Assembly (NCBI GenBank): GCA_023014485.1
Contig: JAJOZX010009064.1
Coordinates: 62,001 to 126,000 of the forward strand
Direction of reading: 5' to 3'
Source: Bathynomus jamesi
Lineage: Eukaryota > Arthropoda > Malacostraca > Isopoda > Cirolanidae
Length of the DNA: 64,000 bases
A program made the translations under genes and the position numbers. Shown piece by piece: positions 22,561 through 33,506 of the stretch. The stretch's first letter is position 1. Each line of letters starts with the position of its first letter. A model generated the notes under the pieces. The model saw only the letters and a program-made list of their open reading frames with translations. It was not told the origin of the DNA and did not search any database.

Positions 22561-23370
22561 AATTCACTGAATTATAATAGGTGGGTTTTAGTAAGAAGTG
22601 TGGGTAGAGCGGCATCAAGGCTGCTCCGGAAATTAGAATGGTGACACCTCACAATGTTGGTGACTTCTGCTTCATTTACAAAATAATTAAAAATAATTTT
22701 AAAATATTGGACATTCTAATATAAATAATTTATTACATAAATAGATAAAGAGACGATAGATAGAGATAAATGAGTGGATAAATGAATAAAAAAATTCGTA
22801 TATATCATAAATTAGTAAGATGAGATACGAAGGTAAATATATTAAAAAATTTTATTGATCAGTTAATGTAATTGATCAATAGATAATAAATAATTTATAA
22901 GTATGTTAATCTAAAATGTTTAGTTAAAAAGATTAATATTGGAATTAAATATAAATTTAACAAAATATTAAAATAAGATAAATTAACAAGGTGAAATTAA
23001 GTATGAATAGAGTTAATTACTTAAACAATCAATAATTACATATTAAAGTCAATAAAATGAAAGAATAAATAAAACCTTGAATAAATCATGAATACGATTC
23101 ATTTACATAATATTAAAACAAAATATTACATTTATAACAGAAAATATATGATAAAACAGACAGACAGAGAGATACACACACACTCACACACACACACACA
23201 CACAGGGGTACAGAGCGACAGAAACACAGACAGAGACAGAAAGAAATTAAATGACCAACGTTTGAACGATTACTTCCCACTTTGTCATTTCCATTCCCAG
23301 TTTTGGTCCTCAAATAAAAATGGCGAAATGTCAAAAATCTATATTTTGACAAAAGCGTGTCTTAATTGAG
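22561..23370. other. Unique AT-rich DNA with (CA)n microsatellite
   Basis: A CA/GA-rich microsatellite lies at 23160-23240. The open frames through it are low complexity. This block has no counterpart in the copy B region. Confidence 0.5.
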
Positions 23371-23708
23371 GCAATAATGTTTACGTCGCTGAAACGGCAC
23401 CAAATTGGAATCACTAATATTTCCTCACCTAACTTACTTTAATCAATCACAACTTAACCTAACATTAGCCTAACAAATCACAACCTAACTTATCGTAACC
23501 TAACCAGTTTTAAACTTACCCAGACCAAAGTAGAAAAGGACGTGGATGGGAATGAAAATGACATAAATGGGAATGGCATAAATTGGGAATTGCCCCGAAT
23601 TCGAATTCGTTTTAGTTGCTCTAATCCAAACCCTTTCTAAATTATCAATATCTTTTCTAAAATATAGGCTGTCTAACTTAGAGATTGGACAAAGGGTAGG
23701 CCTACAGT
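23371..23708. repeat. Start of copy A/copy B segmental duplication
   Basis: Matches 54536-54860 closely (GCTGAAACGGC onward, including CCTAA-rich phrases). From here the order of sequence in copy A parallels copy B up to exon 7 and about 650 bp beyond, apart from private insertions. Confidence 0.8.
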
Positions 23709-23819
23709 TAGGGTTGCCAGACGTCCTTTATTTCAAAGGACAGTCCTTTATTTCGATCTGCTTGTCCTTGTCCTTTAATAATAAATATTTATCCTATAAC
23801 ATTTAAATTTTTTTTGGGA

Positions 23820-23875
<56 letters not shown>

Positions 23876-23978
23876 TATATATATATATATATATAATAAA
23901 AATTTGAGAATCTGGGAGTGGCAGCTTGAAAACGTTTTGAGTGTCCTTTAATCCGGTCATCAAAATCTGGCAACCCTA
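23709..23978. mobile_element. MITE with GGGTTGCCAGA ends
   Basis: Terminal inverted repeats TAGGGTTGCCAGA at both ends, further related in a TCCTTTA block. It contains (TC)n (23823-23869) and (TA)n tracts. The copy B counterpart (about 54850-54870) runs GGTAGGCCTGCTGTATATC with no insert, an empty site. Flanks GCCTACAGT and GCGCTACTGT suggest an imperfect 8-9 bp duplication, compatible with a hAT-type MITE. Confidence 0.78.
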
Positions 23979-24387
23979 GCGCTACTGTATATCAAGAGGT
24001 CTAGGTTTATGGTTGGGGTCAGGGTCATAGGCGAGTTTTTAATCTTGAAAGACTTTGCTAGCCAAAGCCTTAACAAATTTCTTAGCAAATTTCCTTTTAT
24101 AGTATTGGTATCATAGCTTCAATAATGACTTTGTGTTTTATGTCTATTTATGTATTTATGTATTGTATTTTATGACTTTGCATTTATGTCTATAATAATA
24201 ATAAATTAGATGGAGCAAGTGTAGTTTACGTCCCCCTCACGCAAAAGGGGACACAAACTACACTCGGTCAAAGTTGTGGAACGTAAACTACACTAGGATC
24301 TTTAGGAGACATTTTTCAAAAGAATCCATCAAATAAAACGTTAAAACTAACGAAAATATAACGACTTAACCTAACCAATCATCATTA

Positions 24388-24420
<33 letters not shown>

Positions 24421-24835
24421 ATATAATATATAACCATACCTTACAACCTTACAAAGGTTCCGCGCGATGATTTCTCACTTCGCGAAGGTCAAGCTTGTCG
24501 CCCTCCTCTCGAGTTGGCCTGGTGAAGTAGTGAGTTGGATTCTTGCGCTCTCCACCTCAGATAGCCAGGTACGCCAGGCTCATCGGGGATTGTTCTGAGC
24601 CAGGCGTCTAGTTCTTTTGAAGATTTCCACTGCAACTCCCTTCGTGTTTCTTAGGTCTTTGGGCAACTGATTAAACAGTTTTGGTCCTCTCACTACAAAA
24701 CTATTTTCTTTCAGGTTAAGGATGTTCCCTGTCTCGCCTTCAATTTGGGAATACGACACAGTCTACCGCTTCTACTTTCCACCGTTGTTTGGGGAGTTAT
24801 GGGATTCATAGTAAGATTAGGGACTAGTTTCTCCA

Positions 24836-26064
24836 TTATTTTCCAAGTGTAAATAATGTGTGTGTCTCTCTTCTTCTTTCCAGTGAATATAGGTCTAGTT
24901 CTCGTAACCTTTCACAGTAATTTAGTTCTTTGCACCCATTGATCTTGGCTGTGAAGCTTCTTTGGATCCCTTCCAGCTGTCTAATGTCTTCTTTTTTATA
25001 TGGGGATGTTAGGACCGAGCAGTATTCCAATTTGGGTATTATCAGGGTTTTCAGTAGAGGAATCATTACATTCCTATCCCTTCGTTTAAAGGTTCTCAAT
25101 ATCTGACCCGTTATTCTCTTTGCTCTGTTTACTGATATCTTATTTTGTGTTTCAAATTTCGCATCATCTGTCATCACAACCCCTAAATCTTTTGCTCTGG
25201 AATTTCTCTGAATTTCCTGTCCATTTGGGGTATAATATTCCATGGATTTTAGGTCTTCTCTTTTTCCGTACCGTAATAGCTGAAATTTCTCGGTGTTAAA
25301 CTTCATATTGTTGTCTTCCGTCAACTTGTAGATTCTCTTTATGTCGGTTTGTTGAGATCCTATGTCTTCTGGGTCTCTTATTTTTCTACTGATCTTTGTG
25401 TCATCAGCAAAGGATGTTACTGTGCTGTCTCTGGTAACGTCCTCATCCATGTCAGCTAGTATGATTATGAAGAGTAGTGGAGCTAATACTGTTCCTTGTG
25501 GTACCGAGCTGAGGACCTCTGATTCTGATGAAGATACTCCTTGTACTGTAACGACTTGCCTCCGCTCACTAAGGAAATTATATATCCATTTCCCTACTTT
25601 TCCTGTTATTCCCATATATTTCAGTTTATGTATTATGATTCCATGGTCACACTTTTCGAACGCTTTAGCAAAGTCTGTGTATAGTACATCATAGTTTTCA
25701 TTACTTTCAAGTGAATCAATAATGTTGTTGTAGTGTTCCATTAGTTGTGATAGGCATGATCTGCCTGACCGAAACCGTGTTGGTTATCATTGAATTTTTT
25801 CTGAGTTTCCAAAAAGTCATAGATTTTCTGTCTAACTATTCCTTCAAATATTTTAGTGAGATGAGATGTAAGCGACACTGGCCTATAGTTTTTGGCCTCG
25901 GATCGATCTCCTCCTTTATATATTGGAACTATGTTCGCGCTCTTCAGGATGCCCGGTATTTCTCCCGTGTCTAATGATCGTCTCCATATCCAGTATAGGG
26001 GCTCAGCGATTGCATTCTTGCAGTTTTTGATCAGTGTGGCATTCCATTTATCCTGTCCTGCCAC
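24836..26064 (-). pseudogene. CCCH-LINE reverse transcriptase
   Basis: RT blocks on the minus strand: KWNATLIKNCKNAIAEPLY, then SEAKNYRPVSLTSHLTKIFE (about 25850), DNQHGF, then after a frame break near 25741 YTDFAKAFEKCDHGIIIHKL (about 25660, catalytic Asp), SVPQGTVLAPLLFIIILADM, SFADDTKISRKI (about 25400, FADD box), and a thumb region with KDLGVVMTDDAKFETQ and KLEYCSVLTSPYKKEDIRQLEGIQRSFTAK. A second break lies near 24836, where the paralogue at 45425-45790 continues with LPKDLRNTKGVAVEIFKRRLD. This is the enzymatic core for target-primed reverse transcription. Confidence 0.9.
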
Positions 26065-26151
26065 TGAATGTGTTTTTAGTTTCCCGATGGCTTGTGTAAT
26101 ATCATCTGTCGTAAAGTCGAAATCCGTTATAATGTCCCCTTGTGATTCTTC

Positions 26152-26805
26152 TTAAAAGAACGCGTTTATATCGCATATCAATTTGTCAGTTTTTGGGATA
26201 CCAAAAGATGATTCATACTGAGCTTTTAATATTTCAGATACTTCTGTTAGATCATCAGATAAATCACTGTTCTCATTTTTTAAAGGTCCGATAGTCGCGT
26301 GGTTTTTCGACTTTCTTTTTGCGAAATTATAGAGGTACTTTGAGTTAGCCTTTATCGCTTCTATAGCGTCATCTTCTTCTTTTTCTGTATGCTTCTCGAT
26401 TAGTTCCTGTATGACGACATCGATACTTTGTAGTTTATCATTTAATATTTTTCTGATGTTATCTTTACAATTACTTAATTTTGCAGTCACTCTTTTTCTC
26501 TTTCGGAACAATGCCCTTTTTTGTCTTTCGAACCTGCTTCTCTTTCCTCTTTGTTGTATCTTTGGGACATGTTTCTCCACAATTTCTAACGTCTTCTCCT
26601 CTCATTAGCATCTCTTCCGTTGTCTTGGCCTCGAAATGGTTTTCCAATCTATTACTTCCATGTTGTATGTCACATCTTCCCAGTTTATAAATTTGGAGTG
26701 AAAATTAAAAATTTCGAATTTGCTTCTTTCTCTTGTGCGTGTTCTTTCCTTTCCTGTTGCCTTTATATTAGTTGTTATTTCAATGATGTTGTGGTCTGAT
26801 ATCAT
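26152..26805 (-). pseudogene. CCCH-LINE linker between endonuclease and RT
   Basis: Continuation of the polyprotein in broken frames: SDHNIIEITTNIKATGKE (26805-26750), closing the endonuclease with its SDH motif, then a basic region (KRSRFERQKRALFRKRKR) and a helical stretch ending DKLICDINAFF, which leads into the RT. Confidence 0.8.
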
Positions 26806-27421
26806 AGTTGGGATATTTCTACATTATCAATTAGATTACTGTTGTTTGTGAATGCCAAATCTAGGCAGTTGTTTTTTCTTGTGTTTTCTGTTATTTCTTG
26901 CGTTAACATAAATTCATCAGCTAAAGCTAGTCGCATTTTTACCTGCTCCTGGTCTTCTCGTTGCCCCCCTTGTCCTGGTGTATACATATATTTTTTCCTA
27001 TCCTTTTATATTTCATGAATGGGAAATTAAAATCACCACAGAGAAAAATATTTGGGGTTGGAGAGTGTAGATCTTTCACTAAGTTTCTTACTTCTCTAAT
27101 GGAATCTGAAAATTTTGAGGTTGGCGTGTTTGGGGGTCTGTGCATTACAATTAGTACATTATTTAATTTTTTAATTTTTGCTGCTACACATTCTACGTAG
27201 TTGTTTGAGGTACTTATAGCCATTTCTGCTATGTGCCTTTCGCGTGTGTAAATAGCACATCCTCCTTTACGTCTCACTGCTCTGTCGGCTCGGAGGATGT
27301 TATAGTTGTCAATTTGTATTTCTTTTTTGTCAATACAGGACTCACAATTTTCACAGTTCGCCTGGCAGTCCTTTAGATGAGTTTCCGTGAGGCATGCAAA
27401 GTCTGCTTCGGCTTCTTGCAT
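26802..27421 (-). pseudogene. CCCH-LINE APE-type endonuclease
   Basis: Endonuclease/exonuclease/phosphatase fold: ADFACLTETHLKD (catalytic Glu), a Cys-rich insert (CQANCENCESC), RKGGCAIYTRERH, VIVMHRPPNTP, and NIFLCGDFNFPFMKY (catalytic Asp/Asn), then NCLDLAFTN and, in the next segment, SDHN. A frame break lies near 26980. In LINEs this domain nicks the target DNA to prime reverse transcription. Confidence 0.88.
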
Positions 27422-27826
27422 GAGTCCTTTCAGGTATGCAACTTTTTCGTGGAATGGTTTGATTTAAGGCCCTGTATGTTGGCTTGGATTGTTTATTTTT
27501 TCTTTCTTTTTCGCATACAGGTGGTTCCGATTTGTTTTCCAATCGGGGTGCCGGTTTCGTTGCCTTGTGGTCCTCCGAGAATTTACCTCTTTTTATCTTT
27601 CTCGGTACCTGTTGTCCCGATAACGCATGAAGTGCCTTTATTCGTACCTTCTGTCCGGCTCTCGGATTTCTATATTTATATTTGTCAGCTGGTTTTGTAA
27701 TTGCTGGAGAGTATTTAGCAGCTGAAATGTGTTGGCTGCGTCTAAAAAATTGGCACTCTTCTTTGATGTTCGTTTTTTCTGTTCCCTCGTTGCGTTCCTT
27801 TGAGGGTGGTGGTATCGACATTTTTT

Positions 27827-28048
27827 TTAGTATTTGCAACTCCCATATCTTTCATAAGTGTTGCAGACTGTAAGATGGTGGAACATGCATTTCTTATCAA
27901 ACTTACAGTATCCACTTGTGTAATGCATTTTGCATAATGTGGGATGTGCATATATGCATTGCCCATCCCGATATCTGCAGTTTCCTTTCGCGTAGTATTT
28001 GCATACGATATTTTCTACACTTCTGCTTTCTTTCTTATTATTTTCCAA
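27827..28048 (-). pseudogene. CCCH zinc-finger ORF of the LINE
   Basis: From MENNKKESRS the frame encodes two clear C-x8-C-x5/6-C-x3-H fingers, CKYYAKGNCRYRDGQCIYAH and CKMHYTSGYCKFDKKCMFHH, and the start of a third (CNTYERYGSCKY). CCCH fingers usually bind single-stranded RNA, so this is probably the RNA-binding module of the element. The third finger may continue in the next frame. A basic Pro/Lys-rich linker (27839-27430) joins it to the endonuclease. Confidence 0.85.
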
Positions 28049-28325
28049 GTTCTTAGTTTTGGCATTATCATTATTTTTTTTGGCTGTTTATTTTCTACGT
28101 TTATAGTTATTATCTTTTATCATTTCGCTCGTTGGACCGTTTGTCTACTTCGCCACCTTTACTTATTTCTTTTCTTTCATCTATGTCTTCCTTCCATATT
28201 ATATTGTTTATATCGTTATTTGTTATGAAATTGTTGTTCGTTATTATGCTGTTATTCGTTATTTCGTCTTCTCTCTCATCCACCCGGTTTTTCGTGGGAC
28301 CATTCCGGACCATATATATATATAT

Positions 28326-28376
28326 ATATATGTTAAACACAGACCGTGCATGGCACGGTCTGTGTTTAACATATAT
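28326..28376. repeat. Perfect 24-bp hairpin with 3-nt loop
   Basis: ATATATGTTAAACACAGACC and following bases pair exactly with the complement at 28353-28376 around an ATG loop (28350-28352). It lies in the 5' leader of the CCCH LINE, next to (TA)n. Confidence 0.9.
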
Positions 28377-28401
28377 TGTTCTCCAGGGAAACATTCTGGT
28401 T

Positions 28402-28461
<60 letters not shown>

Positions 28462-28861
28462 TTAGGTTAAGTCGTAATATTTTCGTTAGTGTAACGTTTT
28501 ATTTGATTAGGTATACGTGGACAAAGTTGGGGAACGCAAACTACTCTAGGATAATGTAGGGAACGTAAAACTACACTACGATAATGTAGGGGAGGAACGT
28601 AAACTAAACGAGGCACCACATGGGGACGGGATCACCTGAAGATCCATCATCCCAGCCTTTTTAGTTAGCTTTATAAGTCTAACTAAGGAAAATATCACGA
28701 CGTAACCTAACAAATCGTTAGGTCAACTGTACGCCCTTGACGACTGGTTCGGTTAGGTTGTGATATTTTCGTTAGTTAGACTTGTAAAGCTATCTAAAAA
28801 GGCTCGGGTGACGGATCTTCAGTGGTCCGGGGGACGTAAACTACACTTGCTCCAATTAGAT

Positions 28862-29040
28862 TAATATATATTCTATAATTATTAATTCTTATTAAAGTTT
28901 TATATAATATTAATAATAACTTATTTTCAATTAAAAGCTCAGTAAGCTTAAACCTTAAGAGCCAAATTAAATTAAATAAATAATCGAATTTCACAGTTAT
29001 ATATTTTATGTTAAAATCATTTAACAATCAAAAATGTAAA
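28862..29040 (+). mobile_element. Short LINE 3' tail fragment
   Basis: CTCAGTAAGCTTAAACC and following bases resemble the UTR of the LINE at 16253-17862. The copy B version is at about 55830-55880, so this fragment predates the duplication. Confidence 0.5.
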
Positions 29041-29395
29041 ATTGGAAAAGTTGTATTTTTTTTTTCAATAAGAGATTTTTGAATTCAATTCATTTCAATC
29101 AAAATTAATAAATGCACAAATATAATAATTGTTTACACGAACACTAAATGAGTTAAGTCACAACTTCGAAGGTTTTTTAAACCACAATGCGCATGCGTCT
29201 AGGTGCAAAGAATAGAAAACTAACTTATTATACAAATGAAATGTTTAATATCTGTCTTTATTTGCAGTATGTAAAAAATTTAACATAAACTCATTTTCCA
29301 AATATTTGTCCTACTAAGCAAACATTTCAAAGAGCTATTATTCATTTGATAAAGCTAAGGTCATTATGAAATGTCGAGTAGACATTCCAAATATA

Positions 29396-29757
29396 CAGGA
29401 TGTCCCAGAAGTATGGACTCATAGGGAAAATAGACATTATATTTTTAAATTGAAACAAACACATTTCTAATGTCAGTTTTACATATTTCAGGAAAGAAAA
29501 TACCCCGATGGCTCAGTATACCAATGAAGAGAAGGTGGAACTGGTATTGCTACATGTTTCCGGAAAAAGCCAGAGAGAGGCATGTTCGTGAAATAACTGA
29601 CATGCCTGCTTCTGGCTTTTTCCCGAAACATGTAGCAATACCAGCTCCACCTTCTCTTCATTGGTATATTGAGCCATCAGGGTATTTTCTTTCCTGAAAT
29701 ATGTAAACTGACATTAGAAAGTGTTTGTTTCACTTTAAAAATATAATGGTCTATTTT
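29396..29757. mobile_element. Mirror-image mariner derivative
   Basis: Left end TA then CAGGATGTCCCAGAAG. The two halves are inverted copies: about 29430-29565 and 29615-29755. The left half encodes a transposase N-terminus (MAQYTNEEKVELVLLHVSGK), and the right half repeats it on the other strand. The catalytic region is absent. Copy B keeps only the other end (about 56215-56262), TGAGTCCAGACTTCTGGGAC. Confidence 0.78.
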
Positions 29758-29847
29758 CTCCCACCCCCTTTAATATCATTTAGGGCAGGGGTTTTCTACC
29801 TGGGGTACGCGTACCTCCATGGGTACGCATATGTTATTTTTATTTTA

Positions 29848-29989
29848 CAGGGTGTTTCAGGTCGACCCTAGAAATATGGAAATTTTGAAATTGGCGGATT
29901 TACTATGACAAACTTTAACTACAAAATACCAAACACAAACTACAAATTCTACCAATTTCTATAGCTCTAGGGTCGACCTGAAACACCTG
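29848..29989. mobile_element. Short TA-flanked MITE, copy A
   Basis: About 142 bp with 30-bp inverted ends (CAGGGTGTTTCAGGTCGACC) and flanking TA, typical of Tc1/mariner MITEs. The same insertion is at 56326-56446, so it predates the copy A/B duplication. Confidence 0.85.
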
Positions 29990-30433
29990 TATTTGTAGAG
30001 TTATGAACATTAATACAACATAACTGAATGTCGTCCTTGTATGTTCTATGAATTCACCCTTTCAGGGGTACATGCGTAGAACGGACAATGTAAAAGGGGT
30101 ACGGTATGCGGTAGACGAAAGGTTGAAAACCCCTGAATTAGAGCATGAGTAGAGAACCTGCCGTCTGCGGGCATAATGGTTAATTAAATTAGGTAACTTA
30201 ATTGCAGGAAAGTAATGAACTTAGTGACTTTTGTATTTTTTACTTTTCCAGAATTTGTTTGAACAGACCGTAAACAAATATTCAAATATGGTGGCTTTAT
30301 TTAGTCGAAGTTGGTTTGTCGTTACTTAGTATAAGCCTAAACTGTTATTAAATGGGACTTACAACCTCTTATTAATTCAATTCAATTTATTCAAGAAAAA
30401 GTTTCTTTACGTTAGAATTTTATTTTATTTCAG

Positions 30434-30614
30434 TTTTATCCGCATTTGGCGTCGACAAAGATGTAGTGGTGAAGGTGGATCCAGAAGCCCCACTTGAAAA
30501 CGTCCTTCTGCAACACCAATTGACTTTGCATCAGGATATGAAACGCATGTTTTTGGAAATAAAGAATCTCTTCCTTGGATTACGATCCCCAAACTTTATT
30601 CCTAAAGCAAACAA
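30434..30614 (+). CDS. FReD lectin copy A, exon 2
   Basis: Acceptor TTTCAG at 30428-30433 and donor GTAATT after 30614. The exon contributes two bases of a split codon, then 59 codons beginning LSAFGVDKDVVVKVDPEAPL, then a Leu/His/Gln-rich helical stretch (LLQHQLTLHQDMKRMFLEIK) that could form a short coiled coil for oligomerisation, as is usual upstream of the fibrinogen domain in ficolin-like lectins. The frame is intact. Its entry phase needs one base from upstream, but exon 1 ends in phase 0. Copy B differs at a handful of positions. Confidence 0.85.
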
Positions 30615-31024
30615 GTAATTCAATTTCGATCATCAAATTCCTTAATAATGAAACAGAAGATAAGATTAGGAATATATTGTGATTTTTAAATGAAATTCAA
30701 TCTTAATCGAAATCTCCATTTGAACGTTCATTCTGAATGACTTTTATGAGGAATTTGATATTTCTCATCTTAATTCGTTAATAGTTCTTCTAATGGTTAG
30801 ATATTAGCATTATTTCGTGATGAACTATTTTTGAATGGAAATTTTCATTTTTCATTATTTTAAGTATTTATTTTACATCATGCTTCTCCCTACATTATAA
30901 AATGACTATTTTTTCATTATTAATTTTCAATAATTCATTTTAATTCAAGCAATAGTTAGCGACAATATACAAAAATGTACATTTAATTATTGTAAATACG
31001 TAATGATATTTTTTTTTTCCACAG

Positions 31025-31113
31025 TGACCTTTTAGCTTCGGTTCTTTTGGAAGCTCAATTTCAAAAATATCAACCTTGAAACCTAATTTAACTCAAGACA
31101 AAACTAACTCTAG
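31025..31113 (+). pseudogene. FReD lectin copy A, exon 3, frameshifted
   Basis: Acceptor CCACAG, donor GTTAGT. It should begin with T completing Asn from exon 2, then DLFSFG as in copy B. Here a C is missing from the TTTTCAGC context (reads TTTTAGC), and about nine bases further on are lost, giving an early TGA at about 31077. Copy B exon 3 (58064-58162) is intact. Confidence 0.82.
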
Positions 31114-31301
31114 GTTAGTTACTTTCTTTTAAATATGTTTTTAATATTAATTACCAATTACCAATCTATGTTACTAGAAATATCATTAAAATATTACTTT
31201 TTCGTCACCAATTTAGTTAATTTAAGAATGAAATTTATTTTAAATGTATTTACATTATATTAGTTAAGCTCATATATTGATTTCTCATTTGATTCAGTCA
31301 G

Positions 31302-31377
31302 AAGACCTCAGGAGGATGGATATCTCACCCTACTTCGGCAATCGACATTTCTACATGCCCACAGATTCAACATTTCG
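31302..31377 (+). pseudogene. FReD lectin copy A, exon 4, frameshifted
   Basis: Acceptor TTCAGTCAG and donor GTTAGT. It encodes RPQEDG, then YFG and DSTF in the intact copy B version. Copy A is one base longer because of a rearranged GATGGATATCTCACCC segment, shifting the frame after the sixth codon. Confidence 0.82.
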
Positions 31378-31665
31378 GTTAGTTTAAGTTTAAACAAGAT
31401 GAACTCAATTTTATGATCATCAAGTTCTAAAGCTTAATTCTTCATTAGGAAAAATAACAAATAATTATTTTACTTTTGTAAAATGCAGACAACTAGTAAT
31501 GGCGGACGCATGAGATGAACTAAATCAAATTCAATAATAAAAATATTCTTCGTTTTCAGCGAAGATTTAATAATTTTAATCTTAAAATTAATTAAAGAAT
31601 AAAATACATTTTGTGAAATTTTAATACTTTTTATGTATACATTCCTTTCATTTGTTCTTCCTAAG

Positions 31666-31737
31666 ACCTACTGATTGCTCCGAAATTCTCGTCGCAGGAG
31701 ATACGAAAAGTGGAATTTACCAGATATATCCATTCAG
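31666..31737 (+). CDS. FReD lectin copy A, exon 5 (start of fibrinogen domain)
   Basis: A 72-bp exon with acceptor CCTAAG and donor GTAAAA. Codons read PTDCSEILVAGDTKSGIYQI then YPF. This is the classic start of a fibrinogen-related domain: first conserved Cys, then G-x-YxIyP. It enters with one base and leaves with two, matching exon 6. Open here; the copy B version lacks one A. Confidence 0.9.
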
Positions 31738-32030
31738 GTAAAACGGTGACATTCTACTGCATTAACATCACCTTTAATAATGTCATTAAATTTTCCATTT
31801 CATTCTTTATGCCTTCGAGGGATTTCAATGTTTTACTACTGAGCCCTTAAGTTCTCCTTAACGCTTTGATAACATCATTTAATTAATTGGCGTCATACAT
31901 TGTGGGTGTGTTTCAATTACCAAGAATGAAATAATGCATTACATTTTGAAATTGTTTTAAAAGAATCAATTGTTCAAAATCTGTGTTTATAGTAAAGGAG
32001 ATTCGACTATGACCTATTATTTGTTTCTAG

Positions 32031-32197
32031 ATGTCAATGTAGCCGCCCTGTCGATGTATATTGTGACATGGAAACCGACGGAGGTGGATGGACTGTTTTC
32101 CTTTCCCGAGTAAATGTGTCGAAGCCAATTAACTTCACTCGGAACTGGGCCGATTACAAGAAGGGGTTCGGAATGCCAGGCGAAGAGCATTGGTTAG
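32031..32197 (+). CDS. FReD lectin copy A, exon 6
   Basis: A 167-bp exon with acceptor TTTCTAG and donor GTGAG. It encodes [20 protein letters not shown], then [21 protein letters not shown] and GEEHWLG. These are the central fibrinogen-domain signatures: [10 protein letters not shown] and the NW-x-DYK-x-GFG to HWLG block. Intact, in phase with exons 5 and 7. The domain binds acetylated sugars in ficolins and tachylectins; the specificity here cannot be read from sequence. Confidence 0.95.
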
Positions 32198-32655
32198 GTG
32201 AGAAGTGAGAGCTTCTTGGCTTTGTTCATGTCTCATCGACTAGATTTAAATGGATTCATTGATTTTGCCCTCACCAGTTCTGAGAAGAATAAACAGTCCG
32301 TTATACGTAATTTCTTTGAATTGGTTATTCTTTATTTTCTCAGTTGGTGTTATAGTCTTCATCCCAATTATCTCTCAGTATATGATTCCCATTATCAATA
32401 GATTTTGTTTTACATTATCGAATGTTTGTAATAGATATTATAGTTGTTTTTTATAGTTACTCTCTTTAATAGTTCTATAAAGAGTTTGGTAATTTATTTA
32501 CCTCAAGATGACACCACAAATTTTGCATCCTTGCTTATTTCGTTTTATTTTAATTACAATTACAGATCAGAATCATTTTTAAATTTTCTTTAAATAAGCA
32601 TTTTTGTCAAATAGTTAAGTTAATCATAATTATTTTAATTAATTATTATCACAAG

Positions 32656-32782
32656 GAAATGAAAACGTGCATATTTTGTCTCACCATCGGAACTACATTG
32701 TGAGGATGGAAATCAAAGATGGATTTGGGAGAGAAATTTGGGGCGAGTGGAATGTGTTCAAAGTGGACTCGGAGGAAATGAA
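32656..32782 (+). CDS. FReD lectin copy A, exon 7
   Basis: A 127-bp exon with acceptor CACAAG and donor GTAAC. It encodes NENVHILSHHRNYIVRMEIK then DGFGREIWGEWNVFKVD, matching the N-x-N-x-H-x-L-T and L-R-V-E segment of the family. Intact. It leaves two bases that join A of exon 8 to make Lys. The intron that follows (32783-40100) is swollen by nested transposons. Confidence 0.93.
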
Positions 32783-33506
32783 GTAACATTTTATTCTTTA
32801 TTATTTTTTTGATATGAATGACAGTTTGAACCAGTCTACAAATTGATATTATGAATGCATTTTCAAGTTCCATCTATCTTTAAAGGAATTAAGACCTCAA
32901 AACATGAATGAAGTCTTCAAATTTTGATGTTCGCATTCTCAAAGTTTGAATGAAAATCATTTCATTATATTTCATTTGAAGATTACTGTATGTATTAATA
33001 TGGTAAAAAGTTTAATTATTTTTATATGAGCGAGATATTTTGAGCCATTATATAAATACACGCTTTGACAAGGAAGCATGATTGATTCTCTTTTCATTTT
33101 TACAATAAAGTGAAAGTCTACTGAAACGTAAATGAAGGAAAATCTAGAAGTTTTTAATAAAATTTTGTGTAAATAAGTTAGGTTTTCACAAAAATTCTAG
33201 TGTCTAATGAATATAAAGTACAAAAGTTTTTCGTTATAAAATGAAAATTATTTTAATGTATTCATATAATTAAAGAGAAATCTCAATTATACATATAATT
33301 TATTATTGTACTTGGTTGAGAATGGTACAGTAATTGTTTAAGGAAATTTCTTCAATTACACTTTTCATTACTAACACCGGCCAACAAGTATTTTTCATCA
33401 GATATAATTATGGGTGGGTTAGATAGATGTTGGGACGCTGATTTCAAATCTGTTTTCCGTTATCCTCTAGCACGTCTAGTTTTCAAGATGAGACTGATCA
33501 TAATAC

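Larger units (their letters stand above)
24430..28450 (-). mobile_element. LINE with CCCH zinc-finger ORF, near full length
   Basis: Minus-strand non-LTR retrotransposon of about 4 kb inserted in a (TA)n tract. Order from its 5' end: leader with a perfect hairpin (28326-28376); CCCH zinc fingers (28048-27827); a basic linker; an APE-type endonuclease; reverse transcriptase; a C-terminal region; and a tail that resembles the SINE 3' end. A plus-strand 5'-truncated copy lies at 43806-45836. Frameshifts break it into at least six segments. Confidence 0.88.
24212..28853. mobile_element. Foldback element, copy A, split by a LINE
   Basis: Ends are GGAGCAAGTGTAGTTTACGT and its complement, flanked by an exact 8-bp duplication AATTAGAT (24204-24211 and 28854-28861). 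Inside are tandem GGGAACGTAAACTACACTA phrases and nested palindromes rich in GGTTAGGTTAGG and CGAAAATATCACGACC. A LINE (about 24430-28450) was inserted into its central (TA)n. The unsplit paralogue is 55046-55763. Confidence 0.83.

Noticed and set aside
25362..28228. Plus-strand open frames across 25.3-28.2 kb
   Set aside because: Antisense to the CCCH LINE, whose endonuclease, RT and zinc-finger motifs are all on the minus strand.
28132..28559. Open frames with long Ile-Tyr repeats
   Set aside because: They are translations of (TA)n microsatellite and of the antisense strand of the LINE leader.
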